Shown here: positions 44,476-54,721 of the stretch, piece after piece
Numbering within the stretch: the stretch's first letter is position 1
How the letters are laid out: every line of letters begins with the position of its first letter
Assembly (NCBI GenBank): GCA_028285405.1
Contig: JANQPH010000041.1
Location: 62,001-126,000 of the forward strand
Reading direction: 5' to 3'
DNA: 64,000 nt
From: Thermoleophilia bacterium
GTDB lineage: Bacteria > Actinomycetota > Thermoleophilia > Miltoncostaeales > Miltoncostaeaceae
Notes under the pieces: generated by a model
Databases searched by the model: none
Seen by the model: the letters and a program-made list of their open reading frames with translations, nothing else
What the model was told of the DNA's origin: nothing
Program-made: the position numbers and the translations under genes

Positions 44476-44751
44476 CTAGCGCGCTTTCTCGACGATCTCG
44501 TCCAAGCGCCAGCGCTTCAGGCGCGACAGCGGACGGCACTCGACCACGCGCACGAGGTCCCCGACCGACGCCGAGTTCTCCTCGTCGTGGACGTGGAGCT
44601 TCGTCGAGCGGCGCACGGTCTTCTTGTAGACCGGGTGCGAGCGCGACCCGTCGATCCGCACGGTGATGGTCTTGTCTCGGGCGTCGCTCACGACGACCCC
44701 GGTCCGGACCTTGCGATTGGCGGTCACGGACGGCGTGGCGGCATCAGCCAT
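44476..44751 (-). CDS. rpsQ: 30S ribosomal protein S17
   Basis: 91 residues. RTGVVVSDARDKTITVRID...HPVYKKTVRRSTKLHVHDEENSASVGDLVRVVECRPLS. ATG 44751 overlaps the rpmC 3' end by 8 bases. Confidence 0.95.
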   Translation of the reverse strand: MADAATPSVTANRKVRTGVVVSDARDKTITVRIDGSRSHPVYKKTVRRSTKLHVHDEENSASVGDLVRVVECRPLSRLKRWRLDEIVEKAR

Positions 44752-44944
44752 TCGACAGCTCCCGCTCCCTCGCGATGGTCAGAAGACGCGCGACCTCGCG
44801 GCGACGGCCGCCGAGCTCGCTGGTGCGCTCGAGCGCTCCGGACGCGTGCTGGACGCGCAGGTTGAAGTACGCCTCGCGGGCGTCCTCGAGGGCCTTCGCC
44901 AGCTCCTCGTCGGTCAACGCGTGGATCTCCTCGGCGGCGCTCAC
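44744..44944 (-). CDS. rpmC: 50S ribosomal protein L29
   Basis: 66 residues, helical. [48 protein letters not shown] is the L29 pattern. GTG 44944 overlaps the rplP stop as GTGA, and its end overlaps rpsQ. Confidence 0.94.
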   Translation of the reverse strand: MSAAEEIHALTDEELAKALEDAREAYFNLRVQHASGALERTSELGGRRREVARLLTIARERELSNG

Positions 44945-45357
44945 AGCTCACCGTCCCGCGTGACGACCTTGCACTTGATCGGGAGCTTCTGGGCGGCGAG
45001 GTGCATGGCCTCCTTGGCGAGCGGCTCGGACACGCCGGCCAGCTCGAACATCACCTTGCCCGGCTTGACCACCGCGACCCAGCCCTCGGGCGAGCCCTTG
45101 CCGGAGCCCATGCGGGTCTCGGCCGGCTTCTTCGTATAGGGCTTGTCGGGGAAGACGTTGATCCAGATCTTGCCGCCACGCTTGATGTGGCGGTTCATGG
45201 CGATACGAGCAGCCTCGATCTGCCGGTTGGTGATCCAGGCCGGCTCGAGCGCCTTCAGGCCGTACTCGCCGAACTGCACCTGCGTGTGGCCAGCCGACAG
45301 TCCCCGGCGGCGGCCGCGATGAGCCTTGCGGTACTTGGTGCGCTTGGGCATCAGCAT
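44941..45357 (-). CDS. rplP: 50S ribosomal protein L16
   Basis: 138 residues. [85 protein letters not shown] 45357 overlaps the rpsC stop (ATGA); the second ATG at 45351 would match the usual MPKRTK start, so either may be used. Confidence 0.96.
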   Translation of the reverse strand: MLMPKRTKYRKAHRGRRRGLSAGHTQVQFGEYGLKALEPAWITNRQIEAARIAMNRHIKRGGKIWINVFPDKPYTKKPAETRMGSGKGSPEGWVAVVKPGKVMFELAGVSEPLAKEAMHLAAQKLPIKCKVVTRDGEL

Positions 45358-46133
45358 CAGCTGCCGCCCCCACCCTCGGCAGGGCCTCCGCCGCCGCCGT
45401 TGCCGCCACCACCGCCGCCACCGCGGCGCCCGCGACCTCGACGTCGGCGCTGCATCGGCTGCGGACCGCCTTCCTCGTCGGTGCGCCCACGCGCGTCGAC
45501 GACACCTTCCGGCATGACCTCGCCCTTGTTGATCCAGACCTTCACGCCGATGCGGCCGAAGGTCGTCCGGGCCTCGCAGAAGCCGTAGTCGATGTCCGCG
45601 CGAAGCGTGTGCAGCGGCACGCGGCCGTCCGAGTAGTGCTCGGTCCGCGACATCTCCGTCCCGCCGAGGCGACCGCCGCACTGGACGCGGACGCCCTGCG
45701 CCCCGGACCGCATCGCCGACGTGAGCGCCCGCTTCATCGCCCGCCGGAAGGCGACCCGGTTCTCGAGCTGCTCGGCGATCGACTGGGCGACCAGGTTCGC
45801 GTCGAGCTCGGGCCGCTTGATCTCGTTGATGTTGACCTGGATCTGCTTCGACGTGCGCTTCGAGAGCTCACGACGGAGCGCGTCCACCTCGGAGCCGTTC
45901 TTGCCGATGACGATCCCGGGGCGCGCGGTGTAGATGTCAACTGTGAGCTTCTGGGCGTCCTTGCGCAGCAGGATGCGCGACAGGCCGGCGTGCCGAAGCC
46001 GCTGCTGGATGTAGTTGCGGACGACCTCGTCCTCCTGGAGGTACTCGCGCGCCTCCCGCTCGGAGAACCAGTTGCTCCGCCAGCGCCCGATGACGCCAAG
46101 ACGAAATCCGGTCGGATGAACCTTCTGACCCAT
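45357..46133 (-). CDS. rpsC: 30S ribosomal protein S3
   Basis: 258 residues. [21 protein letters not shown], a KH domain with [19 protein letters not shown], and [19 protein letters not shown]. The last ~40 residues are a Gly/Arg-rich tail ([15 protein letters not shown]). ATG 46133, two bases after rplV. Confidence 0.97.
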   Translation of the reverse strand: MGQKVHPTGFRLGVIGRWRSNWFSEREAREYLQEDEVVRNYIQQRLRHAGLSRILLRKDAQKLTVDIYTARPGIVIGKNGSEVDALRRELSKRTSKQIQVNINEIKRPELDANLVAQSIAEQLENRVAFRRAMKRALTSAMRSGAQGVRVQCGGRLGGTEMSRTEHYSDGRVPLHTLRADIDYGFCEARTTFGRIGVKVWINKGEVMPEGVVDARGRTDEEGGPQPMQRRRRGRGRRGGGGGGGNGGGGGPAEGGGGS

Positions 46134-46135
46134 CG

Positions 46136-46489
46136 CTACTCCACGCTCGCGAGGCCGACGGTGATGTGACAGGTGCGCTTGTTGATCCGCGTCGCGCGAC
46201 CCTGGGCACGCGGGCGGTACCGACGGATCGTCGGCCCCTCGTCAACGCTCACGCGAGCGACGACGAGGTCGGACGCGTCGAGACCGCTGTTGTGGTCGGC
46301 GTTCGCGGTCGCAGACTGCAGCGCCTTGCGCATCGGCACCGACGCCGCGCGCGGGCTGTAGGCCAGGATCGCCTGTGCGTCGGCAACCGGCAGGCCCCGG
46401 ATCTGATCGGCGATCAGCCGGGCCTTGCGCGCCGAGCAGCGCACGTACTTGGCGGTCGCGACCGCCTCGATGTCGATGGTCTGCGTCAT
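46136..46489 (-). CDS. rplV: 50S ribosomal protein L22
   Basis: 117 residues. [34 protein letters not shown], then the exit-tunnel loop region [26 protein letters not shown] 46489. Standard S10 order between rpsS and rpsC. Confidence 0.97.
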   Translation of the reverse strand: MTQTIDIEAVATAKYVRCSARKARLIADQIRGLPVADAQAILAYSPRAASVPMRKALQSATANADHNSGLDASDLVVARVSVDEGPTIRRYRPRAQGRATRINKRTCHITVGLASVE

Positions 46490-46498
46490 CCGCTCCAG

Positions 46499-46783
46499 CT
46501 ACTTCCGCATCTGGGTCGTGCGATCGGATCCGGCGTGGCCGCGGTAGGTCCGGGTCGGGGCGAACTCGCCCAGCTTGTGGCCGACCATCGTCTCCGAGAT
46601 GAACACGGGAACGTGCTTGCGGCCGTCATGGACCGCGATCGTGTGGCCGACCATCTCCGGGAAGATCGTGGAGGTGCGCGACCAGGTCCTGATCATCTTC
46701 TTCTCGTTGGCCTCGTTCATGTCGGTGATCCGCTTCATCAGCTTCTCCTCGACGAACGGGCCCTTCTTGAGGCTGCGTCCCAT
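46499..46783 (-). CDS. rpsS: 30S ribosomal protein S19
   Basis: 94 residues. [68 protein letters not shown] 46783, three bases from the rplB stop. Confidence 0.97.
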   Translation of the reverse strand: MGRSLKKGPFVEEKLMKRITDMNEANEKKMIRTWSRTSTIFPEMVGHTIAVHDGRKHVPVFISETMVGHKLGEFAPTRTYRGHAGSDRTTQMRK

Positions 46784-46786
46784 CGA

Positions 46787-47635
<849 letters not shown>

Positions 47636-47639
47636 CTCG

Positions 47640-47942
47640 CTAGACCCCCTCGAACAGCTCGATGCGGTCGCCGGGCGCGAGCTCGACGATCGCCTTCTTC
47701 CACCCCGGACGCCGGCCCCGCGTGTAGCCGCGGCGCTTGGGCTTGCCCGGCACGCTCACGGTCCGGACATCGGTGACCGTGACGTCGAACATCTCCTCGA
47801 TGGCCTGGCGGATCACGGTCTTGTGGGCGTCCTCACGGACGCGGAACGTGTACTGGTTGTGGAGCTCGACCAGCTGGAAGGCCTTCTCCGAGATCACCGG
47901 CCGCACGATGAGCGACCGAGGGTCCTGTCGCAGCTCGCTCAC
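47640..47942 (-). CDS. rplW: 50S ribosomal protein L23
   Basis: 100 residues at the tunnel exit, the docking site for trigger factor and [30 protein letters not shown], then the loop [26 protein letters not shown] 47942 overlaps the rplD stop as GTGA. Confidence 0.96.
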   Translation of the reverse strand: MSELRQDPRSLIVRPVISEKAFQLVELHNQYTFRVREDAHKTVIRQAIEEMFDVTVTDVRTVSVPGKPKRRGYTRGRRPGWKKAIVELAPGDRIELFEGV

Positions 47943-49117
47943 GAGGACTCCTTCTCGTCATCGGCCTCGGCGTTGGCCTCGCCGGCCAGCTCGTCGACCT
48001 CGTCCTCGCCGGCAGCGGCGAGCGCCTCGGCCTCGAGCTCCTCGTCCGAGATCTCAGCCGCGGCGTCCTCGTCGTCCGACTGGTCCTCGACCGTCGCCTC
48101 GGGCTCCGGCTCATCGTCGGCGTCCGGCGACTCGTCGGAGTCGGTCTCGGTCGCGTCGACGTCGTCGTCCGCGTCCGTGTCCGTGTCCGTGTCGCTCTCG
48201 AGATCGTCGGCAACGGCGTCCTCAGCGGCAGGCTCGTCTGCCTCCGCCTCGAGCTCGTCGTCGGCATTCGGCTCGGTCCCCGCAGCGGCGGCGGCCAATG
48301 CCGCGGCAGCAGCGGCGGCGGCAGCAGCCTGCTCCTCTTCCTCGGTCCGCTCGGCCCTCCGCTTCTCGGCGTACTCGGCCTGCTCCTTCGCACGCGCCTC
48401 GCGCTCCTTGGCGCCCGCCTCCCAGCCCGCGTCGGCAGCCTCGCCGGCGGACGGGCTGGAGTCCTTCGCCGTCGTGCGCTTGCTCGCTCCGAGCTCCCCG
48501 GCCATCCGCTCCCACGACGCGCGCTCGACGATGACCGCCCGATACGCCAGGAGATCCGCCGTCTCGAGCCCGGCCGCAGGCAGGACGTCGACGCCGTCCA
48601 GGTTGCGGAACGACCGACCGTCGACGCCGTCGACGTCCTCGAGACAGATGAGCAGCGGTCGCTCGCCCAGCCGCTCGGGGGCGGCCCGCAGGTACTCGTC
48701 GGCGCGCTTGGTCGACGGCTCGTCCCAGCCGGTGGGCTCCATGACCGCGAGCGTGTGCCGCTCGACGTGCGCGCGCAGGGCTCCGAGGAACGCCTGGCGG
48801 CGCACCTTTCGGTTCACCTTGCCGCCGTACGAGCGCGGCGTCGGCCCGAAGACGATCCCGCCGCCGGTCCAGATCGGCGAGCGGGTCGAGCCCGCGCGGG
48901 CGCGCCCCGTTCCCTTCTGGCGCCACGGCTTGCTGCCGCCGCCGCGAACCTGCCCGCGCGTGCGCGTCGAGTGGGTTCCCGCCCGGCGTGCCGCGAGCTC
49001 GGCCACCACGGTCTCGTGGATGAGGTGGGACTTGATCTCCTGACCGGCGAGCTCCTGCGCCACGTCCGCCTTGGCGGTCGCCTTGCCGGCCTTGTTGAGG
49101 ATGAGGACCTGGGTCAT
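47939..49117 (-). CDS. rplD: 50S ribosomal protein L4 with a 185-residue acidic C-terminal extension
   Basis: 392 residues versus about 205-220 in typical L4. Residues 1-207 are normal L4: the tunnel loop [29 protein letters not shown] and the core through [25 protein letters not shown]. From about 208 comes a charged helical stretch, an Ala run (263-279) and then a very acidic Asp/Glu/Thr region (280-392) with [10 protein letters not shown]. The frame is open, GTGA-coupled to rplW, and free of stops, so this is not an obvious frameshift. Function of the tail unknown. Confidence 0.95.
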   Translation of the reverse strand: MTQVLILNKAGKATAKADVAQELAGQEIKSHLIHETVVAELAARRAGTHSTRTRGQVRGGGSKPWRQKGTGRARAGSTRSPIWTGGGIVFGPTPRSYGGKVNRKVRRQAFLGALRAHVERHTLAVMEPTGWDEPSTKRADEYLRAAPERLGERPLLICLEDVDGVDGRSFRNLDGVDVLPAAGLETADLLAYRAVIVERASWERMAGELGASKRTTAKDSSPSAGEAADAGWEAGAKEREARAKEQAEYAEKRRAERTEEEEQAAAAAAAAAALAAAAAGTEPNADDELEAEADEPAAEDAVADDLESDTDTDTDADDDVDATETDSDESPDADDEPEPEATVEDQSDDEDAAAEISDEELEAEALAAAGEDEVDELAGEANAEADDEKESS

Positions 49118-49734
49118 TCCGGCCTCACCACCACGATGGAGTTCGTGGCGCCCGGAACGGCGCCGCGGATCAGCAGCAGGTTGCGCTCGGGCCGCTTCTC
49201 GACGATCTCGAGGCCGCGCTGGGTGACCTGCTTGCCTCCCAGCCGTCCGCTCATCCGCTGGCCCTTGAAGACCCTGGCGGGGTACGCCGCCGCGCCGATC
49301 GAGCCGGGCGCGCGGATGTTGCGGGAGCCGTGCGTCATCGGCCCGCGAGAGAAGTTGTGGCGCTTGATCGTTCCGGCGTAGCCCTTGCCCTTCGAGGTGC
49401 CCGTGACCTTCACGCGCTGGCCGGGCTCGAAGTCCTCGACGGTCACCGTGTCGCCGGGCGCGATCTCCTCGCGGACCTCGGCGGGCGGGAACTCGTGCAG
49501 GTGCCGAACCGGGGGGGCGCCGGACGTGCTCAGGTGCCCGAGCTCACCCTTGGACAGGTTCTTCGGCTTGATCGTGCCGAAGCCGAGCTGGACGGCTGCG
49601 TAGCCGTCACGCTCCTCGGTCTTGACCTGGGTGACGTGGCAGGGGCCGGCCTCGATCACCGTGACCGGCACCACGGTTCCGTCGTCGTCGAAGCGCTGGG
49701 TCATGCCCAGCTTGCGGCCAATGATCGCGGGCAT
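49114..49734 (-). CDS. rplC: 50S ribosomal protein L3
   Basis: 206 residues. MPAIIGRKLGMTQRFDDDGTVVPVTVIEAGPC, then KGKGYAGTIKRHNFSRGPMTHGS and the central-extension RVFKGQRMSGRLGGKQVT with the methylatable Gln. ATG 49734, overlaps rplD by 4 bases. Confidence 0.97.
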   Translation of the reverse strand: MPAIIGRKLGMTQRFDDDGTVVPVTVIEAGPCHVTQVKTEERDGYAAVQLGFGTIKPKNLSKGELGHLSTSGAPPVRHLHEFPPAEVREEIAPGDTVTVEDFEPGQRVKVTGTSKGKGYAGTIKRHNFSRGPMTHGSRNIRAPGSIGAAAYPARVFKGQRMSGRLGGKQVTQRGLEIVEKRPERNLLLIRGAVPGATNSIVVVRPE

Positions 49735-49740
49735 CCGTGA

Positions 49741-50049
49741 TCAGGCTTTGATCTCGATGTCGACCCCGGCGGGCAGATCCAGCCGCATCAGGGAGTCGAC
49801 GGTCTTGGGCGTCGGGGAGTAGATGTCGATCAGCCGCTTGTGCGTGCGGATCTCGAAGTGCTCCCGCGAGTCCTTGTCCTTGAAGGGGCCCTTGATGACC
49901 GTGTAGACGTTCTTCTCGGTCGGCAAGGGCACCGGACCGGAGATCGTCGCGCCGGACCGCTGCGCGGTCTCGACGATCTGAGCCGCCGAGCGGTCCACCT
50001 GCTCATGGTCGTAGGCCTTGAGCCGAATGCGGATCTTGTTCTGCTGCAT
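49741..50049 (-). CDS. rpsJ: 30S ribosomal protein S10
   Basis: 102 residues. [45 protein letters not shown], then [21 protein letters not shown] 50049. It starts the S10 gene order but lies 52 bases downstream of tuf, with an intervening hairpin. Confidence 0.97.
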   Translation of the reverse strand: MQQNKIRIRLKAYDHEQVDRSAAQIVETAQRSGATISGPVPLPTEKNVYTVIKGPFKDKDSREHFEIRTHKRLIDIYSPTPKTVDSLMRLDLPAGVDIEIKA

Positions 50050-50075
50050 CGAGCTCAAGTCCCCCGAGCGAAGCG

Positions 50076-50094
50076 GGCGCGCCGACGGCGCGCC
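50076..50094 (-). terminator. Hairpin between tuf and rpsJ
   Basis: GGCGCGCC (50076-50083), loop GAC, GGCGCGCC (50087-50094): an 8-bp stem 8 bases after the tuf stop. No T-tract. It may partially terminate or stabilise the tuf end, uncoupling tuf and S10 levels. Confidence 0.45.
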
Positions 50095-50101
50095 GCCTCG
50101 A

Positions 50102-51292
<1,191 letters not shown>

Positions 51293-51370
51293 CGCGTTCG
51301 CTCCTCCAGGCACCGCTCAACGCAACCCGAACCGGCTGCGCATCCGCCAAGGACAGAAAAAGGGTCCAGG

Positions 51371-51407
51371 CACAAAACGCGCGGCTCGCCGGTGGCGTCA
51401 GCCGCGC
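51371..51407 (-). promoter_or_regulatory. Terminator-like hairpin in the tuf leader
   Basis: On the minus strand GCGCGGCT (51400-51407) pairs with AGCCGCGC (51379-51386) and CGCC pairs with GGCG inside, with loop ACC. The T-rich GTTTTGTG (51371-51378) follows at once. No minus-strand gene lies upstream to need termination, and a candidate promoter sits 32 bases upstream. It therefore looks like an attenuator in the tuf-S10 leader. Confidence 0.55.
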
Positions 51408-51438
51408 AGAAGTACCGGATGCTCCGCAGAGCCCGAGT

Positions 51439-51466
51439 AATGTAGCAAACGGACACTGCCCCGCAA
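51439..51466 (-). promoter_or_regulatory. Candidate tuf promoter
   Basis: TTGCGG (51461-51466) as -35, a 16-base spacer, and TACATT (51439-51444) as -10 on the minus strand. This predicts a start near 51432 and a leader of about 140 bases holding the terminator-like hairpin. The remaining gap to the divergent flavoprotein gene is small. Confidence 0.5.
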
Positions 51467-51525
51467 GGCATCGGGATCGCGGTCCTGGACCCCGATCGCG
51501 CGCGCCCGTCTCTACGCTAGTCGCA

Positions 51526-54222
51526 GTGGACCCGGAGTCGCTCATCCTGCTGCTCGAACGGTCGGCGGCCGGCGAGGCCCGGGCCGATCCCGCCACGCGC
51601 GAGCTGTATGCCGCCGATGCGAGCCTGTACCGGCGCCTTCCCGTCGCGGCGCTCCAGGCCGGCGCGGCATCCGATTTGACCGCGGCGGTCGATGCCTGTC
51701 GCCGCTCCGGCGTGCCCCTGACGATGCGCGGCGCCGGAACCAGCCTGGCCGGACAAGCGGTCGGGACCGGACTGATCGTCGACACGACGGCGCTCGCCGG
51801 TGTCGAGATCGACCCGGATGCCGCACAGGCGCGGGTCGGGCCCGGCGCCACGCTCGCCGCGCTGAACGGAGCCGCGAGGGCGCACGGACTGACGTTCGGA
51901 CCGGACGTCGCCACCGAGAGCCGCGCCACGCTCGGCGGGATGATCGCGAACAACTCCGCCGGCGCGCGCTCGGTCGCCTACGGACTCACCGCCGACTCGG
52001 TGCGCGCGCTCGACGTGACGTTCGCAGACGGAACCGAAGCCACCCTGCGCCGAGGGGACGCGGCGCCAGACCAGCTCGACGCAGCGCGTCCTCTGGCTCG
52101 GGACTTCGTCGCGCCGACCCTGCTGCGACGCGTGTCCGGCTACAACCTCGACGCGCTCGCCGGCGACGAGCCCGACTGGCCACGGGTCGTGTGCGGGTCC
52201 GAGGGGACGCTCTGCCGGGTCAGGGCGGCCGAGCTCGAGCTCGCGCCGCTGCCTGCGACCCGGGGGCTCGCGCTCCTGCCATTCGGATCCGTGCACGACG
52301 CGCTGTCGTCGGTCGTCGACCTGCTCGCGCTCTCGCCGAGCGCCATCGAGCTCCTCGACGAGTCGCTGCTCGACCCGGCCAACCGGCCGCCGGAGGTCCG
52401 GGCGCTGCTGGGCTCGGCGGCGCGGGCGCCGGCGACGCTGATGGTCGAGTTCTCGGGCGACCCGGACTCGGTCGCCGAACGGCTGGGCCTCCACGCAGGC
52501 GCGACGCTCCTGGTCGGCGAGCGCGAGCAGTCGGCCATGTGGGAGGTGCGGCGGTCGAGCATCGCGCGTGCGCTTCGGATCGGAGAGGCGGCGCCCGGGG
52601 TCGACCCACGCCCACTCCCGTTCGTCGAGGACCCCGCCGTCCCGCCCGAGCGGGTCGCCGACTTCGCGGCCGACGCTCGCCGGCTCCTCGACTCGGAGGG
52701 CGTACCGGCGGTCTGGTACGGGCATGCGAGCGTCGGCTGCCTGCACATTCGCCCCATGATCGACCTGCGTCAGGCGGGCGCGCCGGCGATGGTGCGCCGG
52801 ATCGCCGAGTCGATGGCAGAGCTCGTCGCGGCGCACGGCGGATCCCTCTCGGGCGAGCACGGCGACGGGCGCGCCCGATCGGAGCTCCTGCCGCGGATGT
52901 ATCCGCCACAGACGATCGCGGCCTTTCGCCGGCTCAAGGAGCTGGTCGACCCCGAGCGGCTCCTGAACCCTGGGGTGCTCGTCGACCCCGACCCGCTGGA
53001 CTCGGGGTTCCGCACCCTCGCCTCCCCACCTCGCCGGGCGAGGCGGACGGCGATCTCGTTCGCGCGGGAGGGTGGCCTGTCCCGAGCCGGAGAGGCGTGC
53101 AACGGCAACGGCGCGTGCAGATCGGCGAGCGGGGTGATGTGCCCGAGCTACCAGGCGCTGAAGGACGAGCGGCATTCCACGCGAGGCCGGGCCGTGCTGC
53201 TCCGAGCGGCGCTCGAGGGCAAGCTCGAGGGTGGACTCTCGGATCCCGGCCTGCACGAGGCCCTCGACCTCTGCCTGTCGTGCAAGGCCTGCGCCACGTC
53301 GTGTCCGGCCGAGGTCGACGTTGCCCGGCTCAAGGCCGAGGCGCTCGCCGAGCGGCGGCGGACCACCGGACTGCCGGCGCGCGCGCACCTGGTCGGGCGG
53401 ACCCGCCTTGGCCTGTCCCTGGGGAGCCGCGCACCGGCGATCTCGGGGGCCCTCGCCAGGCTGACCTCCCGCATGCTCGGTCGCGAGCTGCCCCGGCCGC
53501 GGGCGCGGTGGCGGCCGCGCGGGCGAGCCGGCACCGGGCCGGCCCACGCCGTGCTCGCCGACACCTTCACGACCCATCTCGAGCCCGAGCTCGGCGACGC
53601 CGCGGTCGCAGCGCTCGGCGCCGCCGGCGCCGCCGTGGAGATCGCGGCGGCCGGCTGCTGCGGTCGGCCCGCGCTCTCGGCCGGACTGGTCCCGGAGGCG
53701 CGGCGGGCGGCCAGCCGGATGCTCGAGCGACTCGCGCCGCTCGCGATCGCCGGCGCGCGGATCGTCGTCCTCGAGCCCTCGTGCTGGTCGATGCTCGTCG
53801 ACGACGCACCGAAGCTGCTGCCGGCCGACCCGAGAGCGGCATGGGTGGCCGACGCGACGGTGACCTTCGAGCGCGCGATGCTCGAGCTCGGCCCCGATCC
53901 ACGATCGACCGGCGGCGCTCCGGTCGTGCGGCACGCCCACTGCCACACCCGTGCCCTCGGCGGTGGCGAGGACCTCAGCACGCTGCTGGAGGCGCTCGGC
54001 GTCGACTCGATCGACACCGGGGCGGGCTGCTGCGGGATGGCGGGGGCCTTCGGCTACCTGCACCCCGACGTCTCGCGTGCGGTCGCGGCCGACCGGTTCC
54101 TGCCGGCGCTCGGCGAACGGACGCTCGTCGCCTCGGGAACGTCGTGCCGGGCCCAGGCGCGCGAGCTCGCGGGCGTCAGCGCGATCCACCCGGCCCAGCT
54201 GGCGGCGGAGCGGCTCGCGTGA
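51526..54222 (+). CDS. FAD-linked oxidase / 4Fe-4S dehydrogenase (YdiJ/D-2-hydroxyacid dehydrogenase-like)
   Basis: 898-residue fusion. Residues ~30-200 form a FAD_binding_4 domain (PLTMRGAGTSLAGQAVGTGLIVDT, TLGGMIANNSAGARSV). The FAD-oxidase C-terminal domain ends GEHGDGRARSELLPRMY...LNPGVLVDP. Two iron-sulfur motifs follow, CNGNGACRSASGVMCPSY and CLSCKACATSCP, and then CCG repeats (GCCGRP; AGCCGMAGAFG). It probably oxidises a D-2-hydroxy acid and passes electrons to a carrier; substrate unproved. GTG 51526; its stop overlaps the next gene as GTGA. Confidence 0.88.
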   Translation: MDPESLILLLERSAAGEARADPATRELYAADASLYRRLPVAALQAGAASDLTAAVDACRRSGVPLTMRGAGTSLAGQAVGTGLIVDTTALAGVEIDPDAAQARVGPGATLAALNGAARAHGLTFGPDVATESRATLGGMIANNSAGARSVAYGLTADSVRALDVTFADGTEATLRRGDAAPDQLDAARPLARDFVAPTLLRRVSGYNLDALAGDEPDWPRVVCGSEGTLCRVRAAELELAPLPATRGLALLPFGSVHDALSSVVDLLALSPSAIELLDESLLDPANRPPEVRALLGSAARAPATLMVEFSGDPDSVAERLGLHAGATLLVGEREQSAMWEVRRSSIARALRIGEAAPGVDPRPLPFVEDPAVPPERVADFAADARRLLDSEGVPAVWYGHASVGCLHIRPMIDLRQAGAPAMVRRIAESMAELVAAHGGSLSGEHGDGRARSELLPRMYPPQTIAAFRRLKELVDPERLLNPGVLVDPDPLDSGFRTLASPPRRARRTAISFAREGGLSRAGEACNGNGACRSASGVMCPSYQALKDERHSTRGRAVLLRAALEGKLEGGLSDPGLHEALDLCLSCKACATSCPAEVDVARLKAEALAERRRTTGLPARAHLVGRTRLGLSLGSRAPAISGALARLTSRMLGRELPRPRARWRPRGRAGTGPAHAVLADTFTTHLEPELGDAAVAALGAAGAAVEIAAAGCCGRPALSAGLVPEARRAASRMLERLAPLAIAGARIVVLEPSCWSMLVDDAPKLLPADPRAAWVADATVTFERAMLELGPDPRSTGGAPVVRHAHCHTRALGGGEDLSTLLEALGVDSIDTGAGCCGMAGAFGYLHPDVSRAVAADRFLPALGERTLVASGTSCRAQARELAGVSAIHPAQLAAERLA

Positions 54223-54683
54223 TCACGCGCCGCAGAGGACGAGGCGTGCCGGCCAGGGCGCTCAACCCCATGATGACCCTCCTCGTCGGGCGCATCGGAC
54301 TCCCCATCCCGGGGATTCGCCTCCTCAGGGTGCACGGGCGCCGGAGCGGTCGGCTCCACACGGTGCCCGTGACCATCACCGTGGCCGACGGAACGAGCTA
54401 CGTCGTCTCGGTCCGCGGCGCGACCGACTGGTCGGCGAACCTCGACGCCGCGGGCTGGTGCGAGCTCGTTCGCGGCCGTCACATCGAGCGCGTCCGGGCG
54501 GGTCGCGTGCGGGGTGTCGGCGCGCAGGACGCGCTGGAGCGACATGTCGCCAGACACGGCTGGGCGACGCGGAGGCTGCTCGGCGTCAGCCGCCGTCCCA
54601 CGGGCGAGGAGCTCGCCGCGCTGGCGGATCGGACGCCGGTCTTCGAGCTGGTGCCCTGGGACGAGCCGACGAGCGGCAATTGA
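54219..54683 (+). CDS. Deazaflavin-dependent nitroreductase family protein (DUF385)
   Basis: 154 residues. The HGRRSGRLHTVPVTI segment matches the GRxSGxxRxxPL core of the Ddn/F420-binding split-barrel family, followed by ATDWSANLDAAGW. It could use F420 or flavin to reduce an unsaturated substrate; the cofactor is not proved here. GTG 54219 is coupled (GTGA) to the flavoprotein gene upstream, suggesting a joint redox role. Confidence 0.8.
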   Translation: MITRRRGRGVPARALNPMMTLLVGRIGLPIPGIRLLRVHGRRSGRLHTVPVTITVADGTSYVVSVRGATDWSANLDAAGWCELVRGRHIERVRAGRVRGVGAQDALERHVARHGWATRRLLGVSRRPTGEELAALADRTPVFELVPWDEPTSGN

Positions 54684-54721
54684 TGCTCAAGGTTTGCGGC
54701 GCGGCGCCCGAACTCCAGTGA

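Noticed and set aside
51517-54189. 890-codon open frame antisense to the FAD/Fe-S dehydrogenase
   Set aside because: Shadow frame; the plus strand has FAD, iron-sulfur and CCG motifs.
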